A stretch of 21,279 nucleotides of DNA from Eimeria necatrix (Eukaryota; Apicomplexa; Conoidasida; Eucoccidiorida; Eimeriidae). The position numbers and the translations under genes are program-made. Below are positions 1 through 9,836 of the stretch, in pieces. The stretch spans positions 1 to 21,279 of the forward strand of contig NW_013654499.1 of NCBI RefSeq assembly GCF_000499385.1, in the 5' to 3' direction. Each line of letters begins with the position of its first letter. Within the stretch, counting starts at the first letter, position 1. The notes beneath the pieces are model-generated. The model did not search any database, had not been told where the DNA came from, and saw only the letters and a program-made list of their open reading frames with translations.

Positions 1-2282
1 CAGACCCTGGCTTGATCGTTCTGTTGCTTACACTACCCCATAATCGTGCTGACTAAGGAGTGGCTGACTATTGGCTTTTACAAATTAGAACCGCTGCGCT
101 GCGAGAGCTCGCTGCATGACATTGTTTGCTGTGCACCAGGATGTGCGTGCCATCGAGCACCTAGTCTGTTGTGACCATCGTGACTACAGTTACTGTAGAG
201 CGTCACTCGCGTGTAAGTTTGAATTATTTGTCAGTGGATTTAACGCTTACGCACCGTCTGGAGATGAATACGCCACATTTGCGGGGAAGATGTTTGGGCT
301 TTTTTGAATGTGTACCAGTATGTGAGTCTTCTCAATTGAGATATCTTACCAAGACTGTGCTCCTTAGACCCCAAAAGTCGTTTTCTGTCGATGAATTTTA
401 CTGTAAATGTGCTATGCTTCAAGCATTCGTTCAAAGCACTGCCGAAGTCTCATACTTGTGCGACATCCCATCATGAATCCTTTGCCTAATCAATACAGCG
501 CTTTTGGAGAACTAAGCAAATAGTAGACAAATAATGGCAATTTTTTTGTACGAGTCAGAAAGTGAGATCCGAATGAGATCTAGACAAGATGAGCTGCACA
601 GGTGAGCTGTATGCCTGCGCAGCAGATGTCTCTGAGCCAGCAGTACTGATGTTTGAAACGGTCGGCCTGTGACATGTCACGAGTCGGATTTTGACCAAGC
701 AGAATTCGTCTCTTGAGAGATTCTGACGGATATATGCAACGAATTGCGCCGGGCCAACATCCTGTGCCCTACGCTTGCCACATTAGGGGAACAGGGTGCA
801 GAAATGCTGATTGTATAGACTGTACGAGTTACGCCATCATTCATTTGTGGCCTGCTCGGACGGCTGTTGCGAAAGCCTTTTCTTGTTTCATCTGGACATC
901 AGATACCCACGTAAACGTCCTCTATTCACCGACAGAAAGTACGCCATGTGGAATGAATGACATGGGCAGTGTTTGGTGTTAGCTTCAGCAGGGTATAGTT
1001 CCTTGACAGTGTGATATTCTTTTTTTGAAGGAACATATACTTGCCTCCAGAGAGCAGAATTTCCATGCAAATTTGTAAACGTCAGTGTGTCCTGGAAGAG
1101 AAGAGACGGATGTGCCTGTACTTGTCCGCGTCGCGCCATATGCTTTAGCTTGTGAGTCCTTCTGACTAGTTCTTGACTTTTTTGAAGCTATCCAAAATGC
1201 AGAAGCAGCACTGTTCAAAGCCATTCAGGTGACCTGAAAAATGCAATCGAACTGCCGTCTCAATAGCGGCTTGTGGTGAGCGCCCGCAGAAGCTGAGCTT
1301 GGGACTTCTATCATGTACGCTATCCAAGATCAAGGTCATTCTTTGTTGCACATTAGCGCGCTGCGTTTTCGACGCTAAGAACACTCCAGCTAAAGAAATA
1401 ATGCAACAACAAATATGCAGAATTTGTGTGAAGGCTCCGAATCAATGAGGAGTTGGTCGGTGATCGAATGGGAGAACAGGAAGTAAGTCTGTTTTTAAGC
1501 CGCTCGACTTACAGGCTCGCACAGCTGTAGCAGATTTATAGCGAGTGCTTCATTTTACCCTTCGTTACGAGACTGTGTCGACGGTTGACACGTTGCAACT
1601 GGAAGTATTCTGCATGGCTAGGATAGCGCGCGGGGCAGCCAACTGTCCTCGCGTTTGTGTTGGCCAAACCCTCCGTCCTCGTCAAGTGCGTTTATTACCG
1701 TAGTGGGAAGCCCAATGTGACAGTGTTTACTTTGGAGGAGTTGCACGATGATTAGGCTCTGTGAGGCCCTAGATGGTACGTTTCTTGCGCAGACAGACTG
1801 TGGAAGCTCGATGGTCCCTGGCATCATTGGCGAATTACGTCTGCATTCACTTTTAAAAACTAAATCGGAATACACCATGATATAAGCATTCAAGGGACAT
1901 TCATATACAAAGTGATATGTGGAAAAGCCCTCACCCGGCCGAGCAAAAGCCAGGAAAGCGCTGTAGGAGCATGCGGTGAAAAAACCATCGGCAACTGCAG
2001 GTGCCCAGTTGGACGTTCGCGCCAATGAAAGATTCGTTTTCTCACGAGAATATTGAGCGGCTCCTTATTGGCGGACTCACGATCCCTTGGAAGTCATGCG
2101 ACGACGTTTCCAATTTGATTCTTCGTCCTTGTGCTAGGCAAAACAGTTACTGTGACTAGAATCTTTAACTCATATACGCTGTGCTCCGCAAAACGCCAAT
2201 ATATTTTCCCAGTGTGGATGTATCCGCGTTGCACTTTCCCGTTACATGGAAAGTTATTTGTCACTTAGCTTAAGCTGAATAC
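1..2282. other. No supported gene
   Basis: Both strands carry only short open stretches that overlap one another. The longest is 135 codons on the minus strand at 1618-2025. It has no recognisable motif and no ATG at its upstream end, and it contains internal splice-like signals (a CCTACAG and a GGGTGAGG on the minus strand), so it is not a convincing single gene. A plus-strand stretch at 171-476 (101 codons) reads smoothly but shows no known domain and contains possible donors. I see no tRNA-like fold, no low-complexity tract and no long repeat here. Intergenic or intronic DNA is the simplest reading. Confidence 0.5.
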
Positions 2283-2379
2283 CTTGGGAGCATTCAAACA
2301 GGACAAGATTATCCAAATGGTTCACGTAGGTGGCCACTGACTGGACAGGAAGTGAGCTGCGCAACAGACTGGCCATATC
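2283..2379 (-). other. Possible internal exon, product unknown
   Basis: On the minus strand a pyrimidine-rich acceptor (TGTATTTTCAG) ends at 2380, and a CCCAAG/GTATTC donor begins at 2282. They enclose 97 bases that stay open in the frame of a 79-codon stretch (2254-2493). The translation includes SLLRSSLPVQSVATYVNHLD, a helix-like amphipathic segment with no family signature I recognise. The length (32 codons plus one base) suits an internal exon. A splice-like pair around an open 97-base interval is easily met by chance, so this is a suggestion only. No neighbouring minus-strand exon with matching phase was established. Confidence 0.12.
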
Positions 2380-4908
2380 CTGAAAATACAGATCTGCGTA
2401 ACCACGATGTGCAGTCAAGAATACACCCGAGAGGGTCGTGGTATCGGGACGCTTTTTGTAGGCCCGCCTATAAAAGTGTTTTTTGTCCTTCAAAATTTGT
2501 CTTATTAACGGCGGCTTTGCCCGTCGGCTGAAAAGGTTGAAGACTTAGGCTATGCCAAAAATTTGACAAGTCAACAGACTGTGAGCTCTACAAGGAGAGG
2601 GACAAGAGAAGAATGATACTGGTCGTTGGAAATCAGTTGTCAAAGAACGATATGCCCGTGCGCAATTATATACTGTTTGATATTACAACACAATCCGCAG
2701 CAGAAAGCAATTGCAAAGCATATCCAGCGCCAGTGGGTTTAGTCCTAGCTTCGGGCCCGATTCCTCTCTAGAAATGTGATCAGGTTATCGCGGTGCATCC
2801 GCTAGTCGACAAGCTTTAGTTTGTTGGTGGGACTGAGGAATCGCGGAGTGGGGTGACCTTGACAGTGCCTTTTTACTCAGTTCAGAAGGTAATAATGTTA
2901 TGATTTTATCCTTTTGTTGAAAGTAAACAATGATATGGCTGCACGCTCGCGGCAGAAGGCTTTGAGAGAAATTTTTGGTAAAGTCTCCTACCTCTTCCGA
3001 ATTGCAAAGCCTCTCAGAAACTGGAAACATTGAAATTGAAATTGTGTATGAAGCAGTAGCTGCAGAAACATTGGTTCCCCCATATTTGAAGAACATACCG
3101 CGGATTTGTGTTTGTATTCGTGGCACTCGGATGCTGGGTCGATTGTAGCGGAAGTTTCCTGATAGCAATTAAATCAGGAAAAGACAGTGGGTCACCGTAC
3201 TTTGAACGTATTTTTGAGGCCTACATAATTGATAGAATACTCTCCATGAACGTGTTGAATGACACTGTGTTTGTCTGCTTACATTTTTCAGATTGTCAGA
3301 TTGTTGGAATTGTAACACTTGATGGGCAGCTAATCATTGGATTCGATGTTACTGTGTAAATGCACGTGTCATATTTGCTGTGCTATTCAGTTTGTCCAAC
3401 GAACTAAAGATAGAACTAAAGATAACATGATCGGCTGCAATGCACCACCCACGCTGAAAGTGCAAGGGAAGAGTTGGCAGGCAGGAAAATGTTTTGATAT
3501 GAGAGACAGAGAACGCTGGGACGACGTTCTGTCGCAATCTTGCTGAGCATGGAAGTTCTCCCTGTGGGCATCAAAAGTACGTTTCGTTTACAGTCATCAC
3601 ATGTGTCTCAGTACCTTTAAAGTGCGATACTTGCAGACTAGCTGAGTACCCATGCAGCACTCCTGCACAACGGCGACGCTTCCAGAAATGTGAAGCCTTT
3701 GTTCCCCACCGCACTTTGCATCAAACCATTCTTCTGCTCCCGAAGTTTATGCTTGCTCGTATCTTCGTCTGCGTTTAAGCAATATACAGCACAAGCTGCT
3801 GAAAGTGAGCGAATGCGTCTACTCATGGGGTCACTCAGCTAGTATGTTCTATGCTCTTGGCTTCGCGAGAAGATGCGGTTGATACTCTACTTCGTATTCC
3901 AGTAGTTTGTGTCCTGAAATTCGCTTTTAGGCGCGGGTTCTTCCGAGACTTTTTTCAATGGAGCACAGAACGCCGATCGTGGTAGCCGACACGATGTACT
4001 GCATGTGTGTTTTGCCTGCAGGAAGTAAGTTGCAAGAAAAGCTGTTTGAGTCGCATTGTTCTGTTGCTACCAACCATTCAAAAGGTACCAGTTGGCCTGG
4101 AGCATCTCCCGAGAAGCGCCACTGTCGCGTTCCTTGCTCTGTCCGCAGATCTCTTTTGGTAAGCATGAACAACCTGCAGGCATTTTTCCTGAAGGCAAAC
4201 GTAGTGCTTGCTTTCACACCCAGAAAACTGTCTGCAAGCTTTTCGCGCTGGCAAAACAGCGGATGTGTCGGATTTCTGGTTTATGGGAGAATGAGCTTCA
4301 AAGGTAATGGCATATCTCGGGTTTGAAATTGCACTAAATCTAGTGTGGGTCTTTTGCCTCTGTGATTTAATGTGTTTTCATGGTAAGCACTCACAGAAGC
4401 TGTGGGGCACAGGCCGACAATACCGCGTTTGCTCTGCTTAGTCTTTGGTGAAGCTTGAAACTTCTCACGGATGCAATACCGAAGGATTTGTTCTGACCCC
4501 TCAGTGCTCAACGACGCTTCCCGCAGAGCGTCTCTTGATTAGTTCTGCCGCCTCGAGCCTTTGGCAAATTTTCAGTTTTTCACCTTGTAGGGATTCTTCG
4601 TCGGCCTAACCAGTGCGACGCTTATCGTTTTACCACACAGCAAGTACTTCGCCTATGACGTCTTCGTAGCCCCTACATGGAAAAGCCACTGAAAAGCGGA
4701 AGACAACTTCCGCTTAACTAATGTTCGGTCTCGCCGCGTTGCTCTGTCCGTTGTTTTGACCGTGTTCGAAGGCTTCTAATTTACTGGCATAGATATCGTT
4801 CCCAGTTCATCTGGTGTACCAGAAAGGCATTCAATGGAGACTAGCATTTTATGGATTTGGATCCGATCATGAACTACCTGCTGCGCAGGGACGCACGCCC
4901 ACACTTAC
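2380..4908. other. No supported gene; scattered splice-like signals
   Basis: Open stretches on opposite strands overlap here (for example 3927-4217 minus over 3958-4326 plus), so at most one of each pair could be real. On the minus strand a strong acceptor-like tract (CTTACTTCCTGCAG, ending at 4016) precedes 29 open codons that run to a stop at 3927. On the plus strand an acceptor-like TTTTTCAG ends at 3291 before a short segment with a faint Sm-like pattern (see findings). A 12-bp tandem doublet lies at 3401-3424. No recognisable protein domain, RNA gene or mobile element was seen. Confidence 0.45.
3401..3424. repeat. Perfect 12-bp tandem doublet
   Basis: GAACTAAAGATA occurs twice head-to-tail (3401-3412 and 3413-3424) with no mismatch. 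It is a short slippage-type duplication with no evident function. The copies lie inside a plus-strand open stretch (3337-3546), where 12 bases would insert four residues without shifting frame, but that stretch is not a supported gene. Confidence 0.85.
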
Positions 4909-5184
4909 AAGCAAGTACAGATTCTCAATTGACTTTAACATCTGACAGTGCTCTTCTGGATGAAATAGCACTTGCCAAAAGGTACCAGAGCAGTGAATAG
5001 GCGACCGCATTTTCACGAATATATGCGCCAACTCGTAACGGCATGCTGCAGACACCTCCCGCGTGTCAATGAAATTGTTTTCAAGCATCTCGATAGCTGG
5101 CACTCGCAAACTGTCCTTACGAGAAACGATGCTGTACAGTGACACGAGGAAGCGTAATATAGCGTGCAATGGCGTGCCCTCTTT
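4909..5184 (-). other. Possible exon, product unknown
   Basis: This is the most exon-like segment I found on the minus strand. It begins after GGTTAG (TAG at 5187-5185), runs 276 bases (92 codons) without a stop and ends at a consensus donor GTAAGTGT starting at 4908. The translation includes LRFLVSLYSIVSRKDSLRVP and, further on, FWQVLFHPEEHCQMLKSIEN. It has a mixed, helix-like composition with no low complexity, but no motif I can name. The polypyrimidine tract before the proposed acceptor is weak. A second minus-strand frame (5013-5387) overlaps it, showing how readily open frames arise here. No partner exon was identified. An open run by chance remains quite likely. Confidence 0.18.
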
Positions 5185-6074
5185 CTAACCGACACGCTTG
5201 ACGGTCCACGAAGCTGCGCCGTCTTCTTATTAGATTGTGAGTCTATAAAATAACTAAAATAACTACGATGAGTTGAGTCGTAAAATGTTATTAAACAGAC
5301 AAGAGTTGGTTCCCTGCGCAGCATCGGTAGTGTGGTAGGCATTGCATCTAAATCGACCGTTTTCTGGGTACAAGAAATGCTAAGCACAATTAACTTTTCA
5401 AAAACTTTCCGGCTTTCAGGGAGTACGTATCATGAAACTGCTTAATAAGGGCCCTAACTGCATGTACATGCACGACTCCGTTCAAAACAGCATTGGGCCG
5501 TCGGGCAGAAAACAAAAAAAGTTTGATCTGGCCTTCATGTAGAGTAAAAGGCCGAAGGGCGATATAAACTGACAGTACAGCGAACCCCCCACCTATTTTT
5601 CGTGGAGAGACTGATTTGCACTCAAAACAACTTTGCGGAATATAAAGCTCGCCGAGCACTGTGATCTCCTGTTGTCACGCTATCCTGCTGTATAATGATA
5701 TAGGTAGTACCTTTTAAATACGTTTTGCCCATAAAGACTCATTTGCAGAAAAACAGTACTCGCATTTTTGTGCAGCAGGAATGAGTCATGCTTCTGCGTG
5801 GCCTACCAAAGCTCGCACACTAACGCTTGAGTCTCTGATAGGTACCACTGTTGGAGTAAGGACTCACATATCACTATCGAAGAGACTAAGCAAACCTTTA
5901 AATAGACATTTGCTGCTGGTGTTGTAGTTCTTGTATGCGGGTTCTTGTTAAGCGCATATTAACATGTTATGATAACGTTGATTTTGCTCTCGCGCAGGAG
6001 TTGAAGTGGGCCTTCTGCACTAACTCTCGGAGGCTAGCGAAATAGTCTTGGGCTTTTCACGTATTTGGCCGCAG
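5185..6074. other. No supported gene
   Basis: The interval contains an 89-codon minus-strand open stretch (5390-5659) without recognisable motifs and a 9-bp doublet AAAATAACT (5247-5255 and 5256-5264). A pyrimidine-rich tract ending in GCGCAG near 5997 resembles a plus-strand splice acceptor, but the frame after it closes quickly. Nothing else stands out. Confidence 0.5.
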
Positions 6075-6293
6075 CATCTTTCCCTGGCGAGCACGACTGC
6101 TGAACTGATTTGCTCCAAATTGTGTAGGACGATGGTTGTGATTCAAGCTCCAAATGCCCGTATGTTGTTTGCTTGCTCTAACTATTCCATGCGAAATTTG
6201 GCACGCCAACGATTGGAACTTCTTCTATCCGCTTGCAAGCGCCTCGACGTGGCTTATAGATATGCTGGACATTGCTGGGTGAACGCCCAGGTG
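6075..6293 (+). other. Possible exon, product unknown
   Basis: An acceptor-like tract (TCACGTATTTGGCCGCAG, ending at 6074) is followed by 219 open bases, exactly 73 codons, ending at a GTG/GTAAGC donor at 6293/6294. The in-frame translation includes RNLARQRLELLLSACKRLDV, a plausible amphipathic helix, and ends in WVNAQV. No family was recognised. The reading frame stays open for 19 codons past the proposed donor (to 6350), so openness does not locate the splice. This is the tidiest phase-0 acceptor/donor pair on the plus strand, but intervals of this size arise by chance in sequence with this stop frequency. Confidence 0.17.
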
Positions 6294-7879
6294 GTAAGCA
6301 GTTTTAAAATGTATAATGCGGACACAAAAGACAGTGTACGAAGGTTTTGATGGTTTACTTGAAATCTTGGCGTGTGCGGTCGAATTCTGCTAGCTCCTCG
6401 CCAACAGGGCCGAAAAATGGATGCCTTGGCCTCGCATTTGAAATTGCGTCTCTACTCTACAGGTTATATTGCGCGCAATAAAAGTTCCACAGTATTTGCC
6501 AGATCGAACGCGTGTGCTTTCTTTGTGTTACAGGCTGCGTGTTCGTAGTTGCCACCATCTGATGGATATGCTGCAGTAGAAGAGTCCAGTGCACTCTGCG
6601 GCTTGTCCAAATGAATTCCATGAGACGTGATGGCGTGATTTCGTAGGCAGTATGTCATATGCGCTCGTTTTGAATAATTCTGGGTTGACGCATGCACTGA
6701 CTATACGGTATTTCTTAAACGAATGAGATTTCTTCAAGGGCGCTAGTGGAAGAACTCCTAGAACATTCAACAACGTGGAAATCCGTAAGTACATTTGCTT
6801 CATAAAAATGAAGAACGTGCGTTGTTCTGGTTGGCTCACGTTGCTTTTGCACACGTTACCGTTTTGTGGGTTTATCGTACTCTCGGTAGCTTCATACCGT
6901 GCGGTCCTGTAATTTTTATTTGGCGTTTTTCCAGAATGGGTATACACAGCTGTTACAAGGCTGCTACAAGGGTGCGGGACGGCTTATCTGTTGTTTTTTC
7001 ACGCGGACCATACCAGATTGTAGGTTGACTGGAACTAACGTTGCACTTTACCGACAAGAGGCGCAACCATCGTCTTGTGCTTTCGAGTAACAATGCACTA
7101 TTTCGCCTTAAGTAGTATTTTGCCCTTTCGAAAAACCCGACCTGAATATGCGGCAAGGAAGCCTTCAGGTACGTATGAACGTTTCGACGTTCGATCGACT
7201 CGTTGAATGTAGTCTTTGCAAAGATAATGAGGGGCATTTGAACATTGTTTAACTTGTGCAAAATTAGCCAGTGAGACTTACTGAAAAATTTACAAACAAA
7301 AGGATGTCGAAGATCGGGGAAATTAGACGTGTGATATGTGATTATTCAGTAGAGGGTGTCCCTGCAACAGAATGAATTTTTTTTTCAAACCCATGCATCC
7401 AGACCAGCAGCCTTCTCACCTGTGTGGCAGCAGTACAACGCTTAATGGTGCTTCCAAAAATGCATGTTGTGCTGAATCGGGCATTCTTTGCCTTTAGCAT
7501 AGCTATGGCTTTATTGCGCCCTTCGAGACACATCCTGGAATATTCATAGGTTATCATTTTCCTTTAAGGACGTACGGTGTATAATCTCGGGATCTTACCG
7601 TTTTTCTGAGCTAGCTGGTGCTCCGTTCCATCCAAAACGTCTCCTTAGTTTGCACATTTCCAGGCTGTCAGTCATCAAAAACATCATCCTATGAGTTACA
7701 AGCCACTGTGCCGCTTTTAAAAGCCGTCCTTTTGCTTTTGCAGCAATAATTGCTGCTCATTGCCTCTGCTTGGCACTGTTTTCTCTTAAATGTTTTAAGC
7801 CTTGGCATGAGCTTTGAAGTGAAAATTTGCGTCAAATCTAGTAGATTTGACACATGGTTGTTGAGCAGCCCTAGTGCTC
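6294..7879. other. No supported gene; small hairpins
   Basis: Overlapping open stretches on both strands (for example 6795-7028 plus, 6528-6947 minus and 6953-7261 minus) show no recognisable motifs. A small perfect hairpin GAACGT-TTCG-ACGTTC lies at 7177-7192. It is preceded by an inverted pair CCTGAA/TTCAGG (7141-7146 and 7164-7169). A strong acceptor-like tract (TCCTTTTGCTTTTGCAG) ends at 7742, but an in-frame TAA follows at once in the longest downstream frame. No RNA gene or mobile element was seen. Confidence 0.45.
7831..7851. repeat. Perfect 9-bp inverted repeat, 3-nt spacer
   Basis: GTCAAATCT, spacer AGT, then AGATTTGAC forms a perfect 9-bp stem. It could be a small hairpin in RNA or a dyad binding site for a dimeric protein. 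It lies just upstream of the possible start at 7880. No T-run follows and no partner sites were noticed, so function is unknown. Confidence 0.8.
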
Positions 7880-8212
7880 ATGACAGTCGAATCGAAGTCG
7901 TATATGCAGCGGCAAGAGTAAGCATCCAGGCCTGAAGTGTTTGATGGCTCTAACTTGCCTTATGCATTCATTGCCTGCATCTGCGATTACCAACGCTATA
8001 GTAGGGCTGTTTAGAGCAAGAAAATGCACTACATGTGTCTTCTGAGCGTTCAATTCCTTAGTAGAAAATTGGGTCACGGAGCTGCTTTTGAGAAACCCAC
8101 TGTGGCACGCCTACTCAGTAGCCACTTTGCACGCCCATGGCTTCACAAAATGGAACTTTACAATGCAAGTTTGTCTGGAGCAGTGCGCTTAACGGCTCAA
8201 CGTCTTTTATAG
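7880..8212 (+). other. Possible two-exon small gene, product unknown
   Basis: An ATG at 7880 is the first one after an in-frame TGA. It opens 38 bases ending at a GCAAGA/GTAAGC donor (7917/7918). A modest acceptor (TTCAATTCCTTAG, ending at 8061) starts a second segment, 8062-8212. The phases match: 'GA' plus 'T' gives an Asp codon. The join would encode about 62 residues ending at TAG 8210-8212, with a 144-base intron. The second piece includes KLGHGAAFEKPTVARLLSSH. No domain was recognised. The matching phase has a one-in-three chance and open runs of this length are common, so this is a hypothesis. The hairpin at 7831-7851 would lie in its 5' flank. Confidence 0.13.
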
Positions 8213-8721
8213 GTCAAAGGCCTGCAACCCTAAGATATGTTTCATTTGCTCGCTAACGCGCCAAAGCATTCAACTTACACTGCAACACCTCAGTCAGCAT
8301 GACGTTTCCAGGAAATTATTCCCCATTTGGCTTTTCTAAAACCAAAATGAGAAAGAAAACTTACGTTGCAATTACAAGATTGTAGGAGCAAACAACGTTC
8401 ATGAGACGCTTCTAAGCAGTAGAATAGACGCGGAAGGAGGCAGTTTTTACTTCCAAGAGTAGTACGCAGCAATATCAAAAAGCAATTCAGAGCTGTGCAA
8501 AGTTCAGCACACGTAGCGTATAGCGTAGACAGTGAACAGACGAAGCCCTGACTGTGAAGATGCTGCCCTCATTTGCGGCGCAGAAGTGGACCACACTCTT
8601 TCTTGTTATTGGGCATCATCGCCTGCGAGTCTTTTCGGGACAAGGAAAGAAAAGGGCGTTCACTTCTCTTCATCAGCCTTTTACTAAAATATTCAACCAC
8701 TTTTGTATATCTTTATCACAG
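8213..8721. other. No supported gene; acceptor-like end
   Basis: Nothing recognisable is encoded. The right end looks like the 3' end of an intron: a branch-point-like TTACTAAAAT near 8681, then a pyrimidine/AT-rich run ending in TTTATCACAG at 8721. A minus-strand open stretch at 8290-8478 has no motif. Confidence 0.4.
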
Positions 8722-8830
8722 TAAGTGTCTAGAACGATTAGCTGCTTGGGAGCATATTGGGGCCTTTGAAAGTGTGTTCAAAACGCGTGTGTGTTGGAAA
8801 ATTTATCAATTACAGCACAGTTACATATGA
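8722..8830 (+). other. Possible terminal exon, product unknown
   Basis: It follows the branch-point-like TACTAA and the acceptor TTTATCACAG at 8721. The frame beginning AAG at 8723 is open for 35 codons and ends at TGA 8828-8830. The translation includes KCLERLAAWEHIGAFESVFK, helix-like, with no family I can name. The same bases also read as a donor (CACAG/TAAGTG region), and the upstream frame is open from 8573, so the intron boundary is not proven. No polyadenylation signal was placed with confidence downstream. Confidence 0.14.
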
Positions 8831-8842
8831 ACAGCAAGTGTG

Positions 8843-8948
8843 TGAATACATGCTTCAGCTACTCAGTGTTGCTTATAATTAGAGCACTTAGGCCAATGAA
8901 TACATGCTTCAGCTACTCAGTGTTGCTTATAATTAGAGCACTTAGGCC
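8843..8948. repeat. 54-bp tandem duplication, near-identical
   Basis: A 54-base unit beginning TGAATACATGCTTCAGCTAC occupies 8843-8896 and repeats from 8897. The second copy is identical for 52 bases to 8948, where it ends in TTAGGCC and diverges. No mismatches were seen between copies, so the duplication is recent or maintained. Each unit contains CTACTCAG, and its inverse CTGAGTAG follows the second copy at 8949-8956, so a stem could form across the end of the repeat. TAGGCC recurs at 8957-8962. There is no coding function: 54 is a multiple of three but no supported frame crosses it. Confidence 0.95.
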
Positions 8949-8962
8949 CTGAGTAGTAGGCC

Positions 8963-9836
8963 ATAAAATGGCAGTGTAATCTAGCTGTGCGTGCTGCGTA
9001 GAGAGATGCGTGGTTCTTTACGCATGCTTGCATATGCACTGTAATCCAGCGTGTCATTGTGCAAGACGGTGCGAGTCGTTTGACACTGGGGCTATGAGAC
9101 CGATATTATTCTGAATTATTTATATTCGTCTGTTTGAAGCTTTTAACCTCAGGATGCCGTCAGATGACGTGGCAAAAGAGAACTGTAAAGGCAAGTAATG
9201 CGGTACTCTGCTGATGCAGCGTTCGCACATTAGTGTAGCTAAGTGCACGCAAAAATACCAGAAACGTGAGCAGACTCCTAATTGGAGTCTGTTGTGGTAA
9301 TGCTGATATTTTCTTATGAATGCTAAAGATTAAAGCGTCCGCAGAAAGTGCAGCCAAACAACTAGCAGATAGTATGTACAAGCTGCATTTTCTCTGAGGA
9401 TTTTGCAGCCTTTTCAAGTGGAACGCTCTGGTGCGTGGCATATGGTGCAGCCACTACATATCTTTCAAACACTGTGCACGGCCAGGTTTTTTTCGAGCTA
9501 GTTATGCTTGCAGATCATTGCCAGGAGTCATTGTTACTGACTAAAGCCGTAGCTGCCTCGTCATGAGGTACTTACTAACCTGTGGAGCTGTGCGTGAAAC
9601 GCACTATTCGACTTCAATGTGTGCTAGAGGAAGGTGACTGCAATGTTAGGCAGTAAGTGTTGCGCTAGAAAAATTTGGGACGCAGCCCGACACGCAAATA
9701 AAGTCTGGAAGAGCTTCGACAAATAACAGTACCAGAGGCACTGCAGAAACAAACTTTATTTCTGTTTGCAGCCTGGATCTCATTTTGAATATTGTACTGC
9801 TTCCTCCTGTGACAGTTGTGCTTTTCTTCCGCACAG
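8963..9836. other. No supported gene
   Basis: The interval contains a 93-codon minus-strand open stretch (9160-9441) that begins with a true ATG and reads MPRTRAFHLKRLQNPQRKCS at its start. It is basic at the N-terminus with hydrophobic stretches later, but has no recognised motif and lies within chance length. The right end, TGTGCTTTTCTTCCGCACAG (to 9836), is a good-looking plus-strand splice acceptor. Confidence 0.4.

Noticed and set aside
1618..2025. 135-codon minus-strand open frame as a gene
   Set aside because: It lacks an ATG at its upstream end, carries no recognised domain, is within the length expected by chance, and contains splice-like signals that would interrupt it.
3958..4326. 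122-codon plus-strand frame starting at ATG
   Set aside because: It overlaps a second plus frame (4056-4307) and a minus frame (3927-4217) of similar quality and has internal GTAAGT and GTAAGC. No frame is distinguishable by motif, so none is called.
5013..5387. 124-codon minus-strand frame overlapping the possible exon at 4909-5184
   Set aside because: Different frame, no motif and no donor or acceptor placement better than the overlapping candidate; treated as a shadow frame.
6528..6947. Longest uninterrupted open frame, 139 codons, minus strand
   Set aside because: With stops at chance frequency in roughly 42,000 codons of six-frame sequence, a longest run of about this size is expected. 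It has no motif and is overlapped by other open frames on both strands.
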